A stretch of 51,898 nucleotides of DNA from Nevskiaceae bacterium (lineage in GTDB: Bacteria; Pseudomonadota; Gammaproteobacteria; Nevskiales; Nevskiaceae), in contig JAKFXK010000031.1 in assembly GCA_021731445.1 (NCBI GenBank), forward strand, positions 1-51,898. The letters run 5' to 3'. Under the pieces are notes generated by a model that was not told the DNA's origin, did not search any database, and worked only from the letters and a program-made list of their open reading frames with translations. A program made the position numbers and the translations under genes. Positions 43,655-51,898 of this stretch are shown piece after piece; within the stretch, counting starts at the first letter, position 1; every line of letters starts with the position of its first letter.

Positions 43655-43667
43655 GCCGTAGCGGCAA

Positions 43668-43703
43668 GGCCCGGCTGCATGGCAGCCGGGCCTTTGTTAT
43701 TTT
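43668..43703 (+). terminator. intrinsic terminator between skp and lpxD
   Basis: GGCCCGGCTGC/GCAGCCGGGCC, an 11-bp perfect stem with ATG loop, followed by TTTGTTATTTT. It ends 7 bases before lpxD, so lpxD must rely on read-through or a promoter inside skp. Confidence 0.85.
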
Positions 43704-43709
43704 GCAGCC

Positions 43710-44774
43710 ATGAATACTTTCACTCTGCACGAACTCGCCGTCCGTTTCGAACTGACGCTCGTCGGAGAGGGTGCGACGCGCATCACCGGCCTCTGCGCAC
43801 TCAAGCCCGGTCAGTCCGGCAAGCTGACCTATCTCGCCAATCCCCAGCAGCGCGGCGCCTTGCCGGGTACGCAGGCAGCTGCAGTGATCGTCGGCGCGCG
43901 CGATGCTGCCGCCTTGCAGACGCCGGGCCTGATTGCGGCTGATCCCGGCCTTGCTTTCGCTCGCGTCGCCAGACTTTACGACCCTTCGAAAAACTTCGCG
44001 CCCGGTATCAGTGCAGAGGCCCTCATCGACCCTGGCGCCCGTATTGGCGTGGGCTGCTGCATCGGCGCCCGCGTGGTGATCGAGGATGCTGTCGTGATCG
44101 GCGGCGGCAGCCGCATCGGGCCGGGCTGCATCATCCGCAGCGGCACGGTGATCGGCGAGGGTGCGCGGCTGGAGGCCAACGTCACCGTCTGCGAGCGGGT
44201 CACCATCGGCGCGCGCGTGCTGATCCAGCCCGGCGCAGTGATCGGCTCGCGCGGCTTCGGCAATGTCCGCCTGCCCGATGGCAGCTGGGAGGAAGTGCCG
44301 CAACTCGGCAGTGTCGTGATCGGTGATGACGTCGAGATTGGCGCCAGCACCACCATCGACCGGGGTGCACTGACCGACACGGTGATCGGAGACGGCGTGA
44401 AGCTCGACAACCAGATCCAGATCGCCCACAACTGCATCATCGGCGCGCACACTGCCATGGCGGGCAGCTCCGGGGTCGCGGGTTCCACCACCATCGGCAA
44501 GCGCTGCATGATTGGCGGTGCCGCCAACATCGGGGGGCATCTCAGCATCTGCGACGATGTGGTGCTGCTTGGCCGCGCGATGGTGACGGGTCACATCAGC
44601 GAGCCGGGCGTGTATGGCTCCGGCCTGCCATTTGCACCCGCGCGTGAGTGGCGCAAGACCGTCGCTCGCGTGCGGCGTCTGGACAAACTCGAAGCCCGTA
44701 TCAAGCGCCTTGAAGCGGCAGCCCGGCTGCCGCCCACCGAACCACCAGCCGACGACAGCGAGAGAGACGCATGA
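43710..44774 (+). CDS. lpxD: UDP-3-O-acylglucosamine N-acyltransferase
   Basis: 354 residues, about 13 longer than Escherichia coli LpxD. Third step of lipid A synthesis. N-terminal uridine-binding domain (about 1-100), left-handed beta-helix of hexapeptide repeats (about 105-300) with the catalytic His in I-Q-I-A-H-N-C, and a C-terminal helix (LDKLEARIKRLEAAARL) followed by an extra polar tail. No Shine-Dalgarno is obvious because the terminator stem sits immediately upstream. Overlaps fabZ by 4 bases. Confidence 0.97.
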   Translation: MNTFTLHELAVRFELTLVGEGATRITGLCALKPGQSGKLTYLANPQQRGALPGTQAAAVIVGARDAAALQTPGLIAADPGLAFARVARLYDPSKNFAPGISAEALIDPGARIGVGCCIGARVVIEDAVVIGGGSRIGPGCIIRSGTVIGEGARLEANVTVCERVTIGARVLIQPGAVIGSRGFGNVRLPDGSWEEVPQLGSVVIGDDVEIGASTTIDRGALTDTVIGDGVKLDNQIQIAHNCIIGAHTAMAGSSGVAGSTTIGKRCMIGGAANIGGHLSICDDVVLLGRAMVTGHISEPGVYGSGLPFAPAREWRKTVARVRRLDKLEARIKRLEAAARLPPTEPPADDSERDA

Positions 44775-45304
44775 GCGGATCCAGCCCTGCCAGCACTGCC
44801 GAAAAGGCAGGCTGCACCCTGAACCAGAAAACCAGTTTCGACATCCGCGACATCATGCGGTTGCTGACGCACCGCTATCCCTTTCTGCTGGTGGATCGTG
44901 TCACCGAATACGACAAGGGAAAATCGTTGACTGCGCTGAAGAACGTCACCCTCAACGAGCCATTCTTCGTCGGCCATTTCCCGCTGGTGCCGACCATGCC
45001 GGGTGTGCTGATGCTGGAAGCGCTCGCACAGGCTTGCGGCCTACTCGCCGTACTCGATTCCGGCGTGCGGCCGGAGAGTGGCCACATCCTCTACTTCGCC
45101 GGCATCGATGAGGCCCGTTTCAAGCGTGTGGTCATCCCCGGCGATCAACTGACACTGCATGTCGTGCTCGACCGGCAGAAGCGCAATGTCTGGAAGTTCA
45201 AGACTTTCGCGCGGGTCGGCAAGGACATCGCCTGCGAGGCCCTGATGACCTGTGTGCTCAAGCATCCGGACGAGGCCAGATCCGCTGCCGAGGTCGCCAG
45301 CTGA
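44771..45304 (+). CDS. fabZ: 3-hydroxyacyl-ACP dehydratase FabZ
   Basis: 177 residues, some 25 longer than usual, mainly through an N-terminal extension (to about residue 25). Hot-dog fold enzyme dehydrating 3-hydroxyacyl-ACP, and so competing with LpxA for the same intermediate. Signatures: H-R-Y-P-F-L-L-V-D-R-V, catalytic His in V-G-H-F-P, catalytic Glu in L-M-L-E-A-L-A-Q. The ATGA overlap with lpxD and the TGATG overlap with lpxA point to coupled translation. A later start would cut the conserved fold. Confidence 0.96.
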   Translation: MSGSSPASTAEKAGCTLNQKTSFDIRDIMRLLTHRYPFLLVDRVTEYDKGKSLTALKNVTLNEPFFVGHFPLVPTMPGVLMLEALAQACGLLAVLDSGVRPESGHILYFAGIDEARFKRVVIPGDQLTLHVVLDRQKRNVWKFKTFARVGKDIACEALMTCVLKHPDEARSAAEVAS

Positions 45305-46098
45305 TGCTGCGTATTCACCCGACCGCGATCATCGATGCTCAGGCCGAGCTGCACGAGTCGGTGCAGGTGGGGCCTTATTCCATCATCGGCCCCGGCGTGG
45401 CGATTGGCGAAGATTGCTGGATTGGCCCGCATGTGGTGTTGAGCGGCCCGCTGAGCTTGGGCAAGCGCAACAAGGTCTATCCCTTCGCCAGTGTCGGTGC
45501 GCTGTCGCAGGACAAGACCGCGACCGAGGCACAGCCCACCAGCACGGTGATCGGCGACGACAACATCATCCGCGAGTACGTGTCGATCCAGCGTGGCACG
45601 ATGAAGGAATACGACAGCAAGCGGGGCGAGACCCGCATCGGTGATCGCAACCTCATCATGAACTACTGCCACATCGCGCACGACTGCGTGGTGGGCAGCG
45701 ACACCATCTTTGCCAACAACACCTCGCTCGCCGGCCATGTCGAGATTGGCGACCATGTGGTGCTGGGCGGCTACACGCTGATCTACCAGTTCTGCCGTGT
45801 CGGCGCGCATGGCTTCACGGCCTATGCCGCCGGACTCTCCGGTGACGTGCCTCCATTCGTGATGGTGCAGGGCAGCCCCGCCGATGCGCGTGCGGTCAAC
45901 AAGGAGGGCCTGAAACGCCGTGGCTTCAAGCCCGAGGAAATCGAGCCGATCGAAGAGGCCTTCAAGCTCATCTACCGCAGTGGCAAGGTGATGGCGGAGG
46001 TGAAGGCCGAACTGGCGGTGATGGGCGAAAGCTCGGTGCATGTGAAGCTGATGAGCGAGTTCATCAGCAACGGCAAACGGCCTTTGGCGCGCGGCTGA
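45304..46098 (+). CDS. lpxA: UDP-N-acetylglucosamine acyltransferase
   Basis: 264 residues. First step of lipid A synthesis, transferring 3-hydroxyacyl from ACP to UDP-GlcNAc. Left-handed beta-helix repeats throughout (I-H-P-T-A-I-I-D, V-G-P-Y-S-I-I-G-P-G-V), catalytic His in H-I-A-H-D-C-V-V-G, and a C-terminal helical ACP-binding domain (R-G-F-K-P-E-E-I). Its ATG shares a base with the fabZ stop. A hairpin lies downstream before lpxB. Confidence 0.97.
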   Translation: MLRIHPTAIIDAQAELHESVQVGPYSIIGPGVAIGEDCWIGPHVVLSGPLSLGKRNKVYPFASVGALSQDKTATEAQPTSTVIGDDNIIREYVSIQRGTMKEYDSKRGETRIGDRNLIMNYCHIAHDCVVGSDTIFANNTSLAGHVEIGDHVVLGGYTLIYQFCRVGAHGFTAYAAGLSGDVPPFVMVQGSPADARAVNKEGLKRRGFKPEEIEPIEEAFKLIYRSGKVMAEVKAELAVMGESSVHVKLMSEFISNGKRPLARG

Positions 46099-46108
46099 AC
46101 CGGGCCAA

Positions 46109-46136
46109 GGTCGAGTGCCTTGAATGGCACTCGACC
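46109..46136. repeat. perfect hairpin between lpxA and lpxB
   Basis: GGTCGAGTGCC/GGCACTCGACC, an 11-bp stem with TTGAAT loop, further enclosed by CCGGG/CCCGG. No T tract follows on either strand, so it is not a classic terminator. It may stabilise the upstream mRNA or reduce read-through into lpxB. Confidence 0.6.
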
Positions 46137-46187
46137 CCGGGAGTTGGAAAATAGCTACCGTCTCGCCAGGGGCGGCCAAATCACACC

Positions 46188-47336
46188 ATGACCAATAAGC
46201 CACTCCATTTCGCCCTCATCGCTGGCGAACTCTCCGGCGATATTCTCGGCGCCGCCCTCATCCGCGCTCTGCGAGCACGCTACCCCGGCGCCCGCTTCAC
46301 CGGCGTGGCAGGCCCAGGCATGGTGGCCGAGGGCTGCGAGAAGGTTGAAAGCATCGACGCGCTCTCGGTGATGGGCATCGCCGAGGTGCTGCCCGCCATT
46401 CCACGCCTGTTCAAGCTCAGGGCCGCGCTGATCCAGCGTTATGTGGCTGAAAAGCCGGACGTGCTGATCGGCATCGATGCGCCAGACTTCAATCTGGGGC
46501 TTGAAAAACGCCTGCGCGCACGCGGCCTGAAAACCGTGCATGTGGTCAGCCCCAGTGTCTGGGCCTGGCGCGAGGGGCGCGTGCATGGCATCAAGAAATC
46601 GGTGGATTTGATGCTCTGCCTGTTTCCTTTCGAGACTGCTTTTTATGCCCGGCATGGCGTGCCTGCGGCCTACATCGGCCATCCGCTGGCCGATCAGCTG
46701 GATGATGCGGTCACGCCGCTGCGAGGTCGTCAGGCATTGGCTTTGAGCGAGGCGCCGACACTGGCCGTGCTGCCGGGATCGCGTGGTGGCGAGGTGGCAC
46801 GCTTGGCGGTGCCGTTTGCCCAGGCCGTCGCACGGTTGGCCAGGCAAATCCCCGGCTTGCAGGTGGTCACACCCGTCGCCAAACCCAGTTTGCGCCCCGG
46901 TATCGAAGCGGCCCGGGCTGCACACGCGCCAGAGGTTGCGTGGACTCTGCTCGACGGCCAATCCCGCCAGGCCATGCAAGCTGCGGATGTGGTGCTGCTG
47001 GCGAGCGGCACCGCCACCTTGGAGGGCTTGCTGCTGGGCCGCCCGATGGTGGTGGGTTATGCCGCCTCGCCCTTGACGGTGTTCTTTCTGCGCACGCTGG
47101 GCATGGTGAAAGTCGTCAACGTCAGCCTGCCCAACCTGTTGTGCGGCAGCGCCGTGGTGCCAGAGTGCTTGCAGGAACGCTGCACGGGCGAACTGCTGAG
47201 TGCTGCGGCACTACCGCTGTTTGGCACAGCAGAGGCCCGCGCACAGACGGAATCGTTCACCGCCGTGCGCCGGGAGCTGAGGCGTGATGCGGGCGCGTTG
47301 GCGGCGGCCGCTATCGCGAACTTGCTGGGCCAATAG
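46188..47336 (+). CDS. lpxB: lipid-A-disaccharide synthase
   Basis: 382 residues. GT-B fold glycosyltransferase joining UDP-2,3-diacylglucosamine and lipid X, at the inner membrane. Motifs: A-G-E-L-S-G-D-I-L-G, G-I-D-A-P-D-F-N, S-P-S-V-W-A-W-R, G-H-P-L-A-D, L-P-G-S-R-G-G-E, A-S-G-T-A-T-L-E. The 89-base gap after lpxA contains the hairpin, and the overlap chain of the operon is broken here. Confidence 0.97.
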   Translation: MTNKPLHFALIAGELSGDILGAALIRALRARYPGARFTGVAGPGMVAEGCEKVESIDALSVMGIAEVLPAIPRLFKLRAALIQRYVAEKPDVLIGIDAPDFNLGLEKRLRARGLKTVHVVSPSVWAWREGRVHGIKKSVDLMLCLFPFETAFYARHGVPAAYIGHPLADQLDDAVTPLRGRQALALSEAPTLAVLPGSRGGEVARLAVPFAQAVARLARQIPGLQVVTPVAKPSLRPGIEAARAAHAPEVAWTLLDGQSRQAMQAADVVLLASGTATLEGLLLGRPMVVGYAASPLTVFFLRTLGMVKVVNVSLPNLLCGSAVVPECLQERCTGELLSAAALPLFGTAEARAQTESFTAVRRELRRDAGALAAAAIANLLGQ

Positions 47337-47360
47337 CGGGCCCTGCCGTCAGGACTGCCC

Positions 47361-47975
47361 ATGTCGGAAGAAACCGTGCAGGCTATGGCCATGCAGAACT
47401 GGATCGCAGGCATTGACGAGGCAGGGCGCGGCTGTCTAGCCGGGCCGGTGTTTGCAGCGGCGGTCATCCTGCCCTCTGATCACGGCATCGTCGGCTTGAA
47501 TGATTCCAAGCAACTGAGTGCTGTCCAGCGTGAGTCTTTGTTTCCGCTGATCCAGCAGCGCGCGCTGGCTTTTGCGATTGCCAGCGCGAGCGTCGAAGAA
47601 ATCGACCGTCTCAACATCCTGCAAGCCAATCTGCTCGCCATGCGGCGGGCGGTGGCGGCTTTGGGCCTGCGACCTTCGCTTTGTCTCGTGGATGGCAACA
47701 TCGACCCGAGGCTTGGCGTGGCGACGCGCTGCGTGGTGGGCGGCGATGCGCTGCACGCCGAGATTATGGCCGCGAGCATCCTCGCCAAGGTTGCGCGTGA
47801 TGCCCAGATGCAGCGGCTTGACGCGGAGCATCCCGGCTACGGCCTTGCCCAGCACAAGGGCTATGGCACGGTGCAGCACCTCACGGCACTGCGCACGCTG
47901 GGACCAAGTGCGGCGCATCGCATGAGCTTTGCGCCCTGCGCGCAGGCTGTGCTGCTTCTGGAGCAAGCGGCATGA
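47361..47975 (+). CDS. rnhB: ribonuclease HII
   Basis: 204 residues. Removes ribonucleotides and RNA from RNA-DNA hybrids. The catalytic D-E in G-I-D-E-A-G-R-G is followed by C-L-A-G-P-V (usually P-L-A-G-P), with the later acidic positions in L-V-D-G-N and K-V-A-R-D. The start is the ATG at 47361; later ATGs at about residues 9 and 11 are possible. Overlaps dnaE by 4 bases (ATGA). Confidence 0.96.
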   Translation: MSEETVQAMAMQNWIAGIDEAGRGCLAGPVFAAAVILPSDHGIVGLNDSKQLSAVQRESLFPLIQQRALAFAIASASVEEIDRLNILQANLLAMRRAVAALGLRPSLCLVDGNIDPRLGVATRCVVGGDALHAEIMAASILAKVARDAQMQRLDAEHPGYGLAQHKGYGTVQHLTALRTLGPSAAHRMSFAPCAQAVLLLEQAA

Positions 47976-50900
47976 GCTTCGTCCACCTGCGCCTGCACAC
48001 CGAGTATTCGCTCACCGACGGCATCGTCCGCATCGAGCCGCCCAAGCGCAAAGGCGGCGGGCAGGGGGCCACGCTCACCTCGCGGGCGAGTGAGTTGAAG
48101 CTCCCCGCACTGGCCATCACCGACGCCAACAATCTGTTTGCAATGGTCAAGTTCTACAAGTCTGCCGAAGCTGCGGGCATCAAGCCCATCGCCGGTTGCG
48201 ATGTCTGGCTGGAAGAACGCAACAAGGACGAAGGCCCCGAGCGGCTGACCGTATTCGTGCAGCATGAGGCCGGTTTCGAGAATCTCTCGGCGCTGCTGAG
48301 CCGCGCGCAGCTCGAAAACCAGACCCGCCATGGTGCGCTGGTGAAGCGCGAATGGTTGTCAGAGGCCGGGAGTGGCCTCATCGCCATGACCGGCAAGGAC
48401 GGTACGCTCGCCCGCGCCCTGTTCGCCGACCAACTCGAGGTTGCTCAAGACATCGCCGCCGAATGGCGCGCCCTGTTTCCGGATCGTCTCTATCTCGAAG
48501 TCTGCCGCTGCGAACGCGCCGACGATGAGGACTGGGTGCAGCTTGCAGCAGCCTTCGGCCGCCATGCGCAACTGCCGCTGGTGGCGACCAACGACGTACG
48601 CTTTTTGAAACCCAGCGAGTTCGCGGCCCACGAGGCACGCGTCTGCATTGCCACCGGCCGCGTGCTGGCCGATGACAAGCGGCCCAGACTCACCAGCGAG
48701 CAGCAGTACCTGAAGTCGGCGGAGGAGATGCGTGAGCTGTTTAAAGACATGCCGGAGGCGATCGAAAACACCCTCCACCTTGCGCGACGCTGCACGCTCA
48801 AGCTGCATTTCGGCAGCTACCACCTGCCCAAATTCCCGGTGCCGGAGAGCCATACGCCGGACAGCTTTCTGGAGCAGGAATCCCGCGAAGGCTTGAAGCG
48901 TCGCTTCACCGAAATCCAGCTGGCGCGTCCTGAACAGGAGTACTGGGAGCGGCTGGAGTTCGAGATCGCTGTCATCCAGAAGATGGGCTTTCCCGGCTAC
49001 TTCCTCACCGTTGCCGATTTCATCCGCTGGGCCAAGGCAAATGGCTGCCCGGTGGGACCGGGGCGTGGCTCTGGCGCAGGCTCACTTGTGGCCTACGCGC
49101 TGCGCATCACCGATCTGGACCCGCTGCCGTACGACCTGCTGTTTGAGCGATTCTTGAACCCGGATCGCGTGTCGATGCCCGACTTCGACGTCGATTTCTG
49201 CATGGACAACCGCGACAACGTGATCCGTTACGTGACGGAAAAATATGGTCGCCAGTTCGTCAGCCAGATCGTCACCTACAACACCATGGCGGCGAAGGGC
49301 GTGGTGCGCGATGTGACCCGCATCATGGGCCACGGCTATGGCTTTGGGGATCGCATTGCCAAGCTGATCCCGCCCACGCCAGGGGCAACGCTGGCCGATG
49401 CGGTGGAGCAGGTGCCGGAACTGAAGAAGGCCTATGCCGAGGAGGAGGACACCAAAGCCGCGCTCGATCTGGCACTCGAACTCGAAGGCATCACCCGTGG
49501 CGTCGGTGTCCATGCCGGTGGCGTGGTGATCGCACCACAGCCCTTGATGAGCTACACGCCACTGTATTGCGACCCTGACGGCAGTGGCGTGCGCACACAG
49601 TTCGACATGAAGGATTTGGAGGTGCTGGGCCTGGTGAAGTTCGACTTCCTCGGCTTGAAGACGCTGACTGTCATCGAGGAGGCGGTGCAGACGATTGCCA
49701 GGCGCACCAGCAAGGCGCTGGACATGTTGGCGCTGCCGCTCGACGACGCGCTCACCTATCAAAAAATCTTTCAGAGCGGAGAGAGCAGCGCGGTGTTCCA
49801 GATGGAATCGCCAGGGATGCAGAAAGCCGCGCGCGACTTAAAGCCGGACTGCTTCGAGGACATCATCGCGCTCGTCTCGCTGTATCGACCGGGCCCGATG
49901 GACAACATCCCAGTGTTTTGCGAGAACAAGCGCGATCCCAAGAAGGTGTCGTACCTGCATCCGGAGATGGAGCCGGTCTTGAAAGCGACCTACGGCATCT
50001 TCGTCTACCAGGAGCAGGTGATGCAGATGAGCCAGCGTCTGGCCGGCTACACGCTGGGCGGTGCCGATCTCCTGCGCCGTGCGATGGGCAAGAAGAAAGC
50101 CGACGAGATGGCCGAGCAGCGCGCCATCTTCAACAAGGGCGCGATCGAGCGTGGCGTCAGCGAGGAAGTGGCGGGCAAGGTGTTCGACCTGATGGAGAAG
50201 TTCGCGAACTACGGCTTCAACAAGTCTCACGCGGCGGCCTATGCGCTAGTGAGCTATCACACGGCCTGGCTCAAGACGCACTACCCGGCGGAGTTTATGG
50301 CCGCCGTGCTCTCCTGCGAAATGGCGCACCCGGAGTCGGTGGTGGTGATGCGCGACGAGGCGGTACGCATGGGCCTGAAGGTGTTGCCGCCTTCGGTGAA
50401 CCAATCACGCTATCGCTTCACCGTGCCCGCCAATGGGCAGGTGCGCTATGGCCTTGGCGCGGTGAAGGGCGTGGGCGAGGGCGCGGTGGAAGGCATCATC
50501 CATGAGCGCGATCAGCACGGCCCCTTCACAGATCTGTTTGATTTCTGCCGCCGCATTGACCTCAAGAAAGCCAACAAGAAATTGCTGGAGGCGATGATCT
50601 TCAGTGGCAGCTTCGACGAGTGGGGTTTAAACCGTGCCTCGCTGTTGAAGACACTGCCCAAGGCACTGCAACACGCGGAACGCGCCAGCAGCAATGCCAG
50701 CAGTGGACAGAATGATTTGTTCGGCAGTGGCGGTGGCAGCAAGCTGCCGGAAGCGCAGGTGAAGCACGAGCCGGAGCGCGTTGCCGAATGGGCGCTGGAG
50801 GAGAAATTGCAACACGAGATGGAGACGCTGGGCTTCTATCTCTCCGGGCACCCTATCGAAACACACAAGGCGCTGATCGACCAGACGTGCAGCGGACGCC

Positions 50901-51586
50901 TGTCCGAGATTCTCGCCAAGCTGGCACCTGCGCCCAAGCCTGATGCCAAGGGCAAGACGCCCTGGGTGCCGCGCAGCAAGAACCTCTTCGCGGCCTGGGT
51001 GACGGACATCCGCTATTTCAAGGCCCGCGATGGTGCGATGGGCAAGGCAGCCAAGGACAGCTACAAGGTGACGTTCACCGAGGGCGGTGCCACGCTCACC
51101 ACCTTCATCGACGCGGACAAATGGAGCGTGGCGAAGAACACCGTGAAGCTCGACGACGTGGTGTTCGTGCAAGGTGAACTGTCGATGAGTGCACCGCGCG
51201 AGGGCAGGGCGAGTGAGCCACGTCTCTACAACGCCGAGTTCTTCAGCCGTGCGGCCATCGCCGCTGATTACGCGCAGCGCGTCTGGCTGGTGTGGGATCG
51301 CCCTGCGGCCGATGTGCAAACCCTGCGCTCGCTGCTCACACCGTTCCGCCATGCGGAGGGGATGCCGGTGATGGTGGAAGTGGTGAATGCGCAAGCCCGT
51401 GCACTGCTCGACTGGCCTGCGGACTGGAAGCTGAAACTGACCGAATCCGGCATGGCGGCACTGCAACAATTCTTGACACCCGACTGCGTTAAAGTGCAAT
51501 ACCGGCGCTACACGCCGCCGGTGCAGGAGCGGCGCTTCGAGCGCAGTTCCGGTGGATTTTCAGGTGGTGGTGGCGATGATGAGTAA
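47972..51586 (+). CDS. dnaE: DNA polymerase III alpha subunit
   Basis: 1204 residues, slightly longer than Escherichia coli DnaE (1160). Replicative polymerase. It has a PHP domain (about 1-280; [12 protein letters not shown]), a C-family polymerase palm with the catalytic aspartates in [18 protein letters not shown], fingers (K-K-K-A-D-E-M), a helix-hairpin-helix/beta-clamp region (about 850-960; Q-N-D-L-F-G fits a clamp-binding motif), an OB fold (about 1000-1110) and a Gly-rich end ([11 protein letters not shown]). Coupled to rnhB by overlap. Confidence 0.98.
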   Translation: MSFVHLRLHTEYSLTDGIVRIEPPKRKGGGQGATLTSRASELKLPALAITDANNLFAMVKFYKSAEAAGIKPIAGCDVWLEERNKDEGPERLTVFVQHEAGFENLSALLSRAQLENQTRHGALVKREWLSEAGSGLIAMTGKDGTLARALFADQLEVAQDIAAEWRALFPDRLYLEVCRCERADDEDWVQLAAAFGRHAQLPLVATNDVRFLKPSEFAAHEARVCIATGRVLADDKRPRLTSEQQYLKSAEEMRELFKDMPEAIENTLHLARRCTLKLHFGSYHLPKFPVPESHTPDSFLEQESREGLKRRFTEIQLARPEQEYWERLEFEIAVIQKMGFPGYFLTVADFIRWAKANGCPVGPGRGSGAGSLVAYALRITDLDPLPYDLLFERFLNPDRVSMPDFDVDFCMDNRDNVIRYVTEKYGRQFVSQIVTYNTMAAKGVVRDVTRIMGHGYGFGDRIAKLIPPTPGATLADAVEQVPELKKAYAEEEDTKAALDLALELEGITRGVGVHAGGVVIAPQPLMSYTPLYCDPDGSGVRTQFDMKDLEVLGLVKFDFLGLKTLTVIEEAVQTIARRTSKALDMLALPLDDALTYQKIFQSGESSAVFQMESPGMQKAARDLKPDCFEDIIALVSLYRPGPMDNIPVFCENKRDPKKVSYLHPEMEPVLKATYGIFVYQEQVMQMSQRLAGYTLGGADLLRRAMGKKKADEMAEQRAIFNKGAIERGVSEEVAGKVFDLMEKFANYGFNKSHAAAYALVSYHTAWLKTHYPAEFMAAVLSCEMAHPESVVVMRDEAVRMGLKVLPPSVNQSRYRFTVPANGQVRYGLGAVKGVGEGAVEGIIHERDQHGPFTDLFDFCRRIDLKKANKKLLEAMIFSGSFDEWGLNRASLLKTLPKALQHAERASSNASSGQNDLFGSGGGSKLPEAQVKHEPERVAEWALEEKLQHEMETLGFYLSGHPIETHKALIDQTCSGRLSEILAKLAPAPKPDAKGKTPWVPRSKNLFAAWVTDIRYFKARDGAMGKAAKDSYKVTFTEGGATLTTFIDADKWSVAKNTVKLDDVVFVQGELSMSAPREGRASEPRLYNAEFFSRAAIAADYAQRVWLVWDRPAADVQTLRSLLTPFRHAEGMPVMVEVVNAQARALLDWPADWKLKLTESGMAALQQFLTPDCVKVQYRRYTPPVQERRFERSSGGFSGGGGDDE

Positions 51587-51601
51587 GCACCCATCACCGG
51601 G

Positions 51602-51688
51602 CGTCATTCCGGCGAAAGCCGGAATCCAGTCTTGCCGAGAGTGACGATGTTTGAGGGACTGGATACCGGCTTTCGCCGGTATGACGAC
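51602..51688. repeat. REP-like paired inverted repeat between dnaE and accA
   Basis: Two 29-base units face each other (51602-51630 and 51658-51686). Each is itself a hairpin (TTCCGGCGAAAGCCGGAA and TACCGGCTTTCGCCGGTA). The two sequence differences between units are compensated within each hairpin. The CCGGCGAAAGCCGG core resembles dispersed extragenic palindromes of many beta- and gammaproteobacteria. Confidence 0.75.
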
Positions 51689-51719
51689 GTTGGTGCTAAC
51701 CGTTTTTAGAGACTTGCCC

Positions 51720-51898
51720 ATGAACCTCAACTATCTCGACTTCGAGCAACCCGTGGCCGATTTGCAGGCCAAGATCGACGAACTGCGGTTTTCGACCCAG
51801 GGCAGCGGTGTCAACCTCACTGCCGAGATCGAGAGCCTGGAAGGCAAGATCAAATCACTGACCGAGCAGATTTTCGCCAAGCTCACGCCCTGGCAGAT
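51720..51898 (+). CDS. accA: acetyl-CoA carboxylase carboxyltransferase alpha subunit (5' part)
   Basis: Only about 59 residues are inside the window. The start M-N-L-N-Y-L-D-F-E-Q-P and A-D-L-Q-A-K-I-D-E-L-R-F match the N-terminal helices of AccA, which with AccD transfers CO2 from biotin to acetyl-CoA. The gene runs off the right edge. accA after dnaE is normal for gammaproteobacteria. It is preceded by the REP-like element. Confidence 0.92.
   Translation, partial: MNLNYLDFEQPVADLQAKIDELRFSTQGSGVNLTAEIESLEGKIKSLTEQIFAKLTPWQ

Overview
The window is G+C-rich chromosomal DNA from a gammaproteobacterium, possibly Lysobacterales (Xanthomonadales). The evidence is gene order (infC-rpmI-rplT-pheST-ihfA-merR-tRNA-Pro; map-glnD-dapD; rpsB-tsf-pyrH-frr-uppS-cdsA-dxr-rseP-bamA-skp-lpxD-fabZ-lpxA-lpxB-rnhB-dnaE-accA) and protein similarity judged by eye. 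The species is not identifiable from sequence alone.

1-4103 is a chromosomal integron. The integrase gene intI (3108-4103, +) diverges from a cassette array read leftwards from attI (about 2992). Five cassettes are visible: a lipoprotein, a DUF3052 protein, a small membrane protein, a divergent HxlR regulator/thioredoxin-like pair, and another small membrane protein. They are separated by attC sites of two architectures (78-88 bp and 129 bp). 4104-4454 has no gene but holds decayed tRNA-like 3' ends. 4455-4839 is a tRNA cluster: Ser(TGA), Arg(TCT), His(GTG), Lys(CTT).

4842-14702 is a 9.9 kb genomic island inserted in the 3' end of tRNA-Lys. It is bounded by a 47-bp direct repeat and carries its own P4-type integrase at the right end. 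Its cargo is a two-gene operon of a calcineurin-like metallophosphoesterase plus an Hsp90-like (GHKL) ATPase, the best candidate here for an undescribed defence or conflict system. It also carries a HUH-type replication protein, an AlpA-like HTH protein, a HigBA-type toxin-antitoxin pair and three proteins of unknown function.

14825-21739 returns to the host backbone: a cNMP/EAL phosphodiesterase, then infC (with an ATC start codon), rpmI, rplT, pheS, pheT, ihfA, a MerR regulator and tRNA-Pro(GGG). 21742-23019 is a second, tiny tRNA-inserted remnant. A 48-bp repeat of the tRNA-Pro 3' half encloses only one phage-type repressor gene, with a perfect 21-bp palindromic operator candidate.

23087-33188 is a minus-strand block: a GAF-GGDEF protein with a ruined GGDEF motif, a YheT-like hydrolase, a PF10118-type protein, dapE, an unknown protein, a GNAT acetyltransferase, dapD, glnD and map. 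33362-51898 is the plus-strand translation and envelope cluster. It covers ribosomal protein S2, EF-Ts, UMP kinase, ribosome recycling, undecaprenyl-PP and CDP-DAG synthesis, the MEP pathway (dxr), RseP, BamA, Skp, the early lipid A pathway, RNase HII, the replicative polymerase and the start of accA. Most spacings are tight or overlapping, with intrinsic terminators or hairpins at tsf/pyrH, skp/lpxD and lpxA/lpxB.
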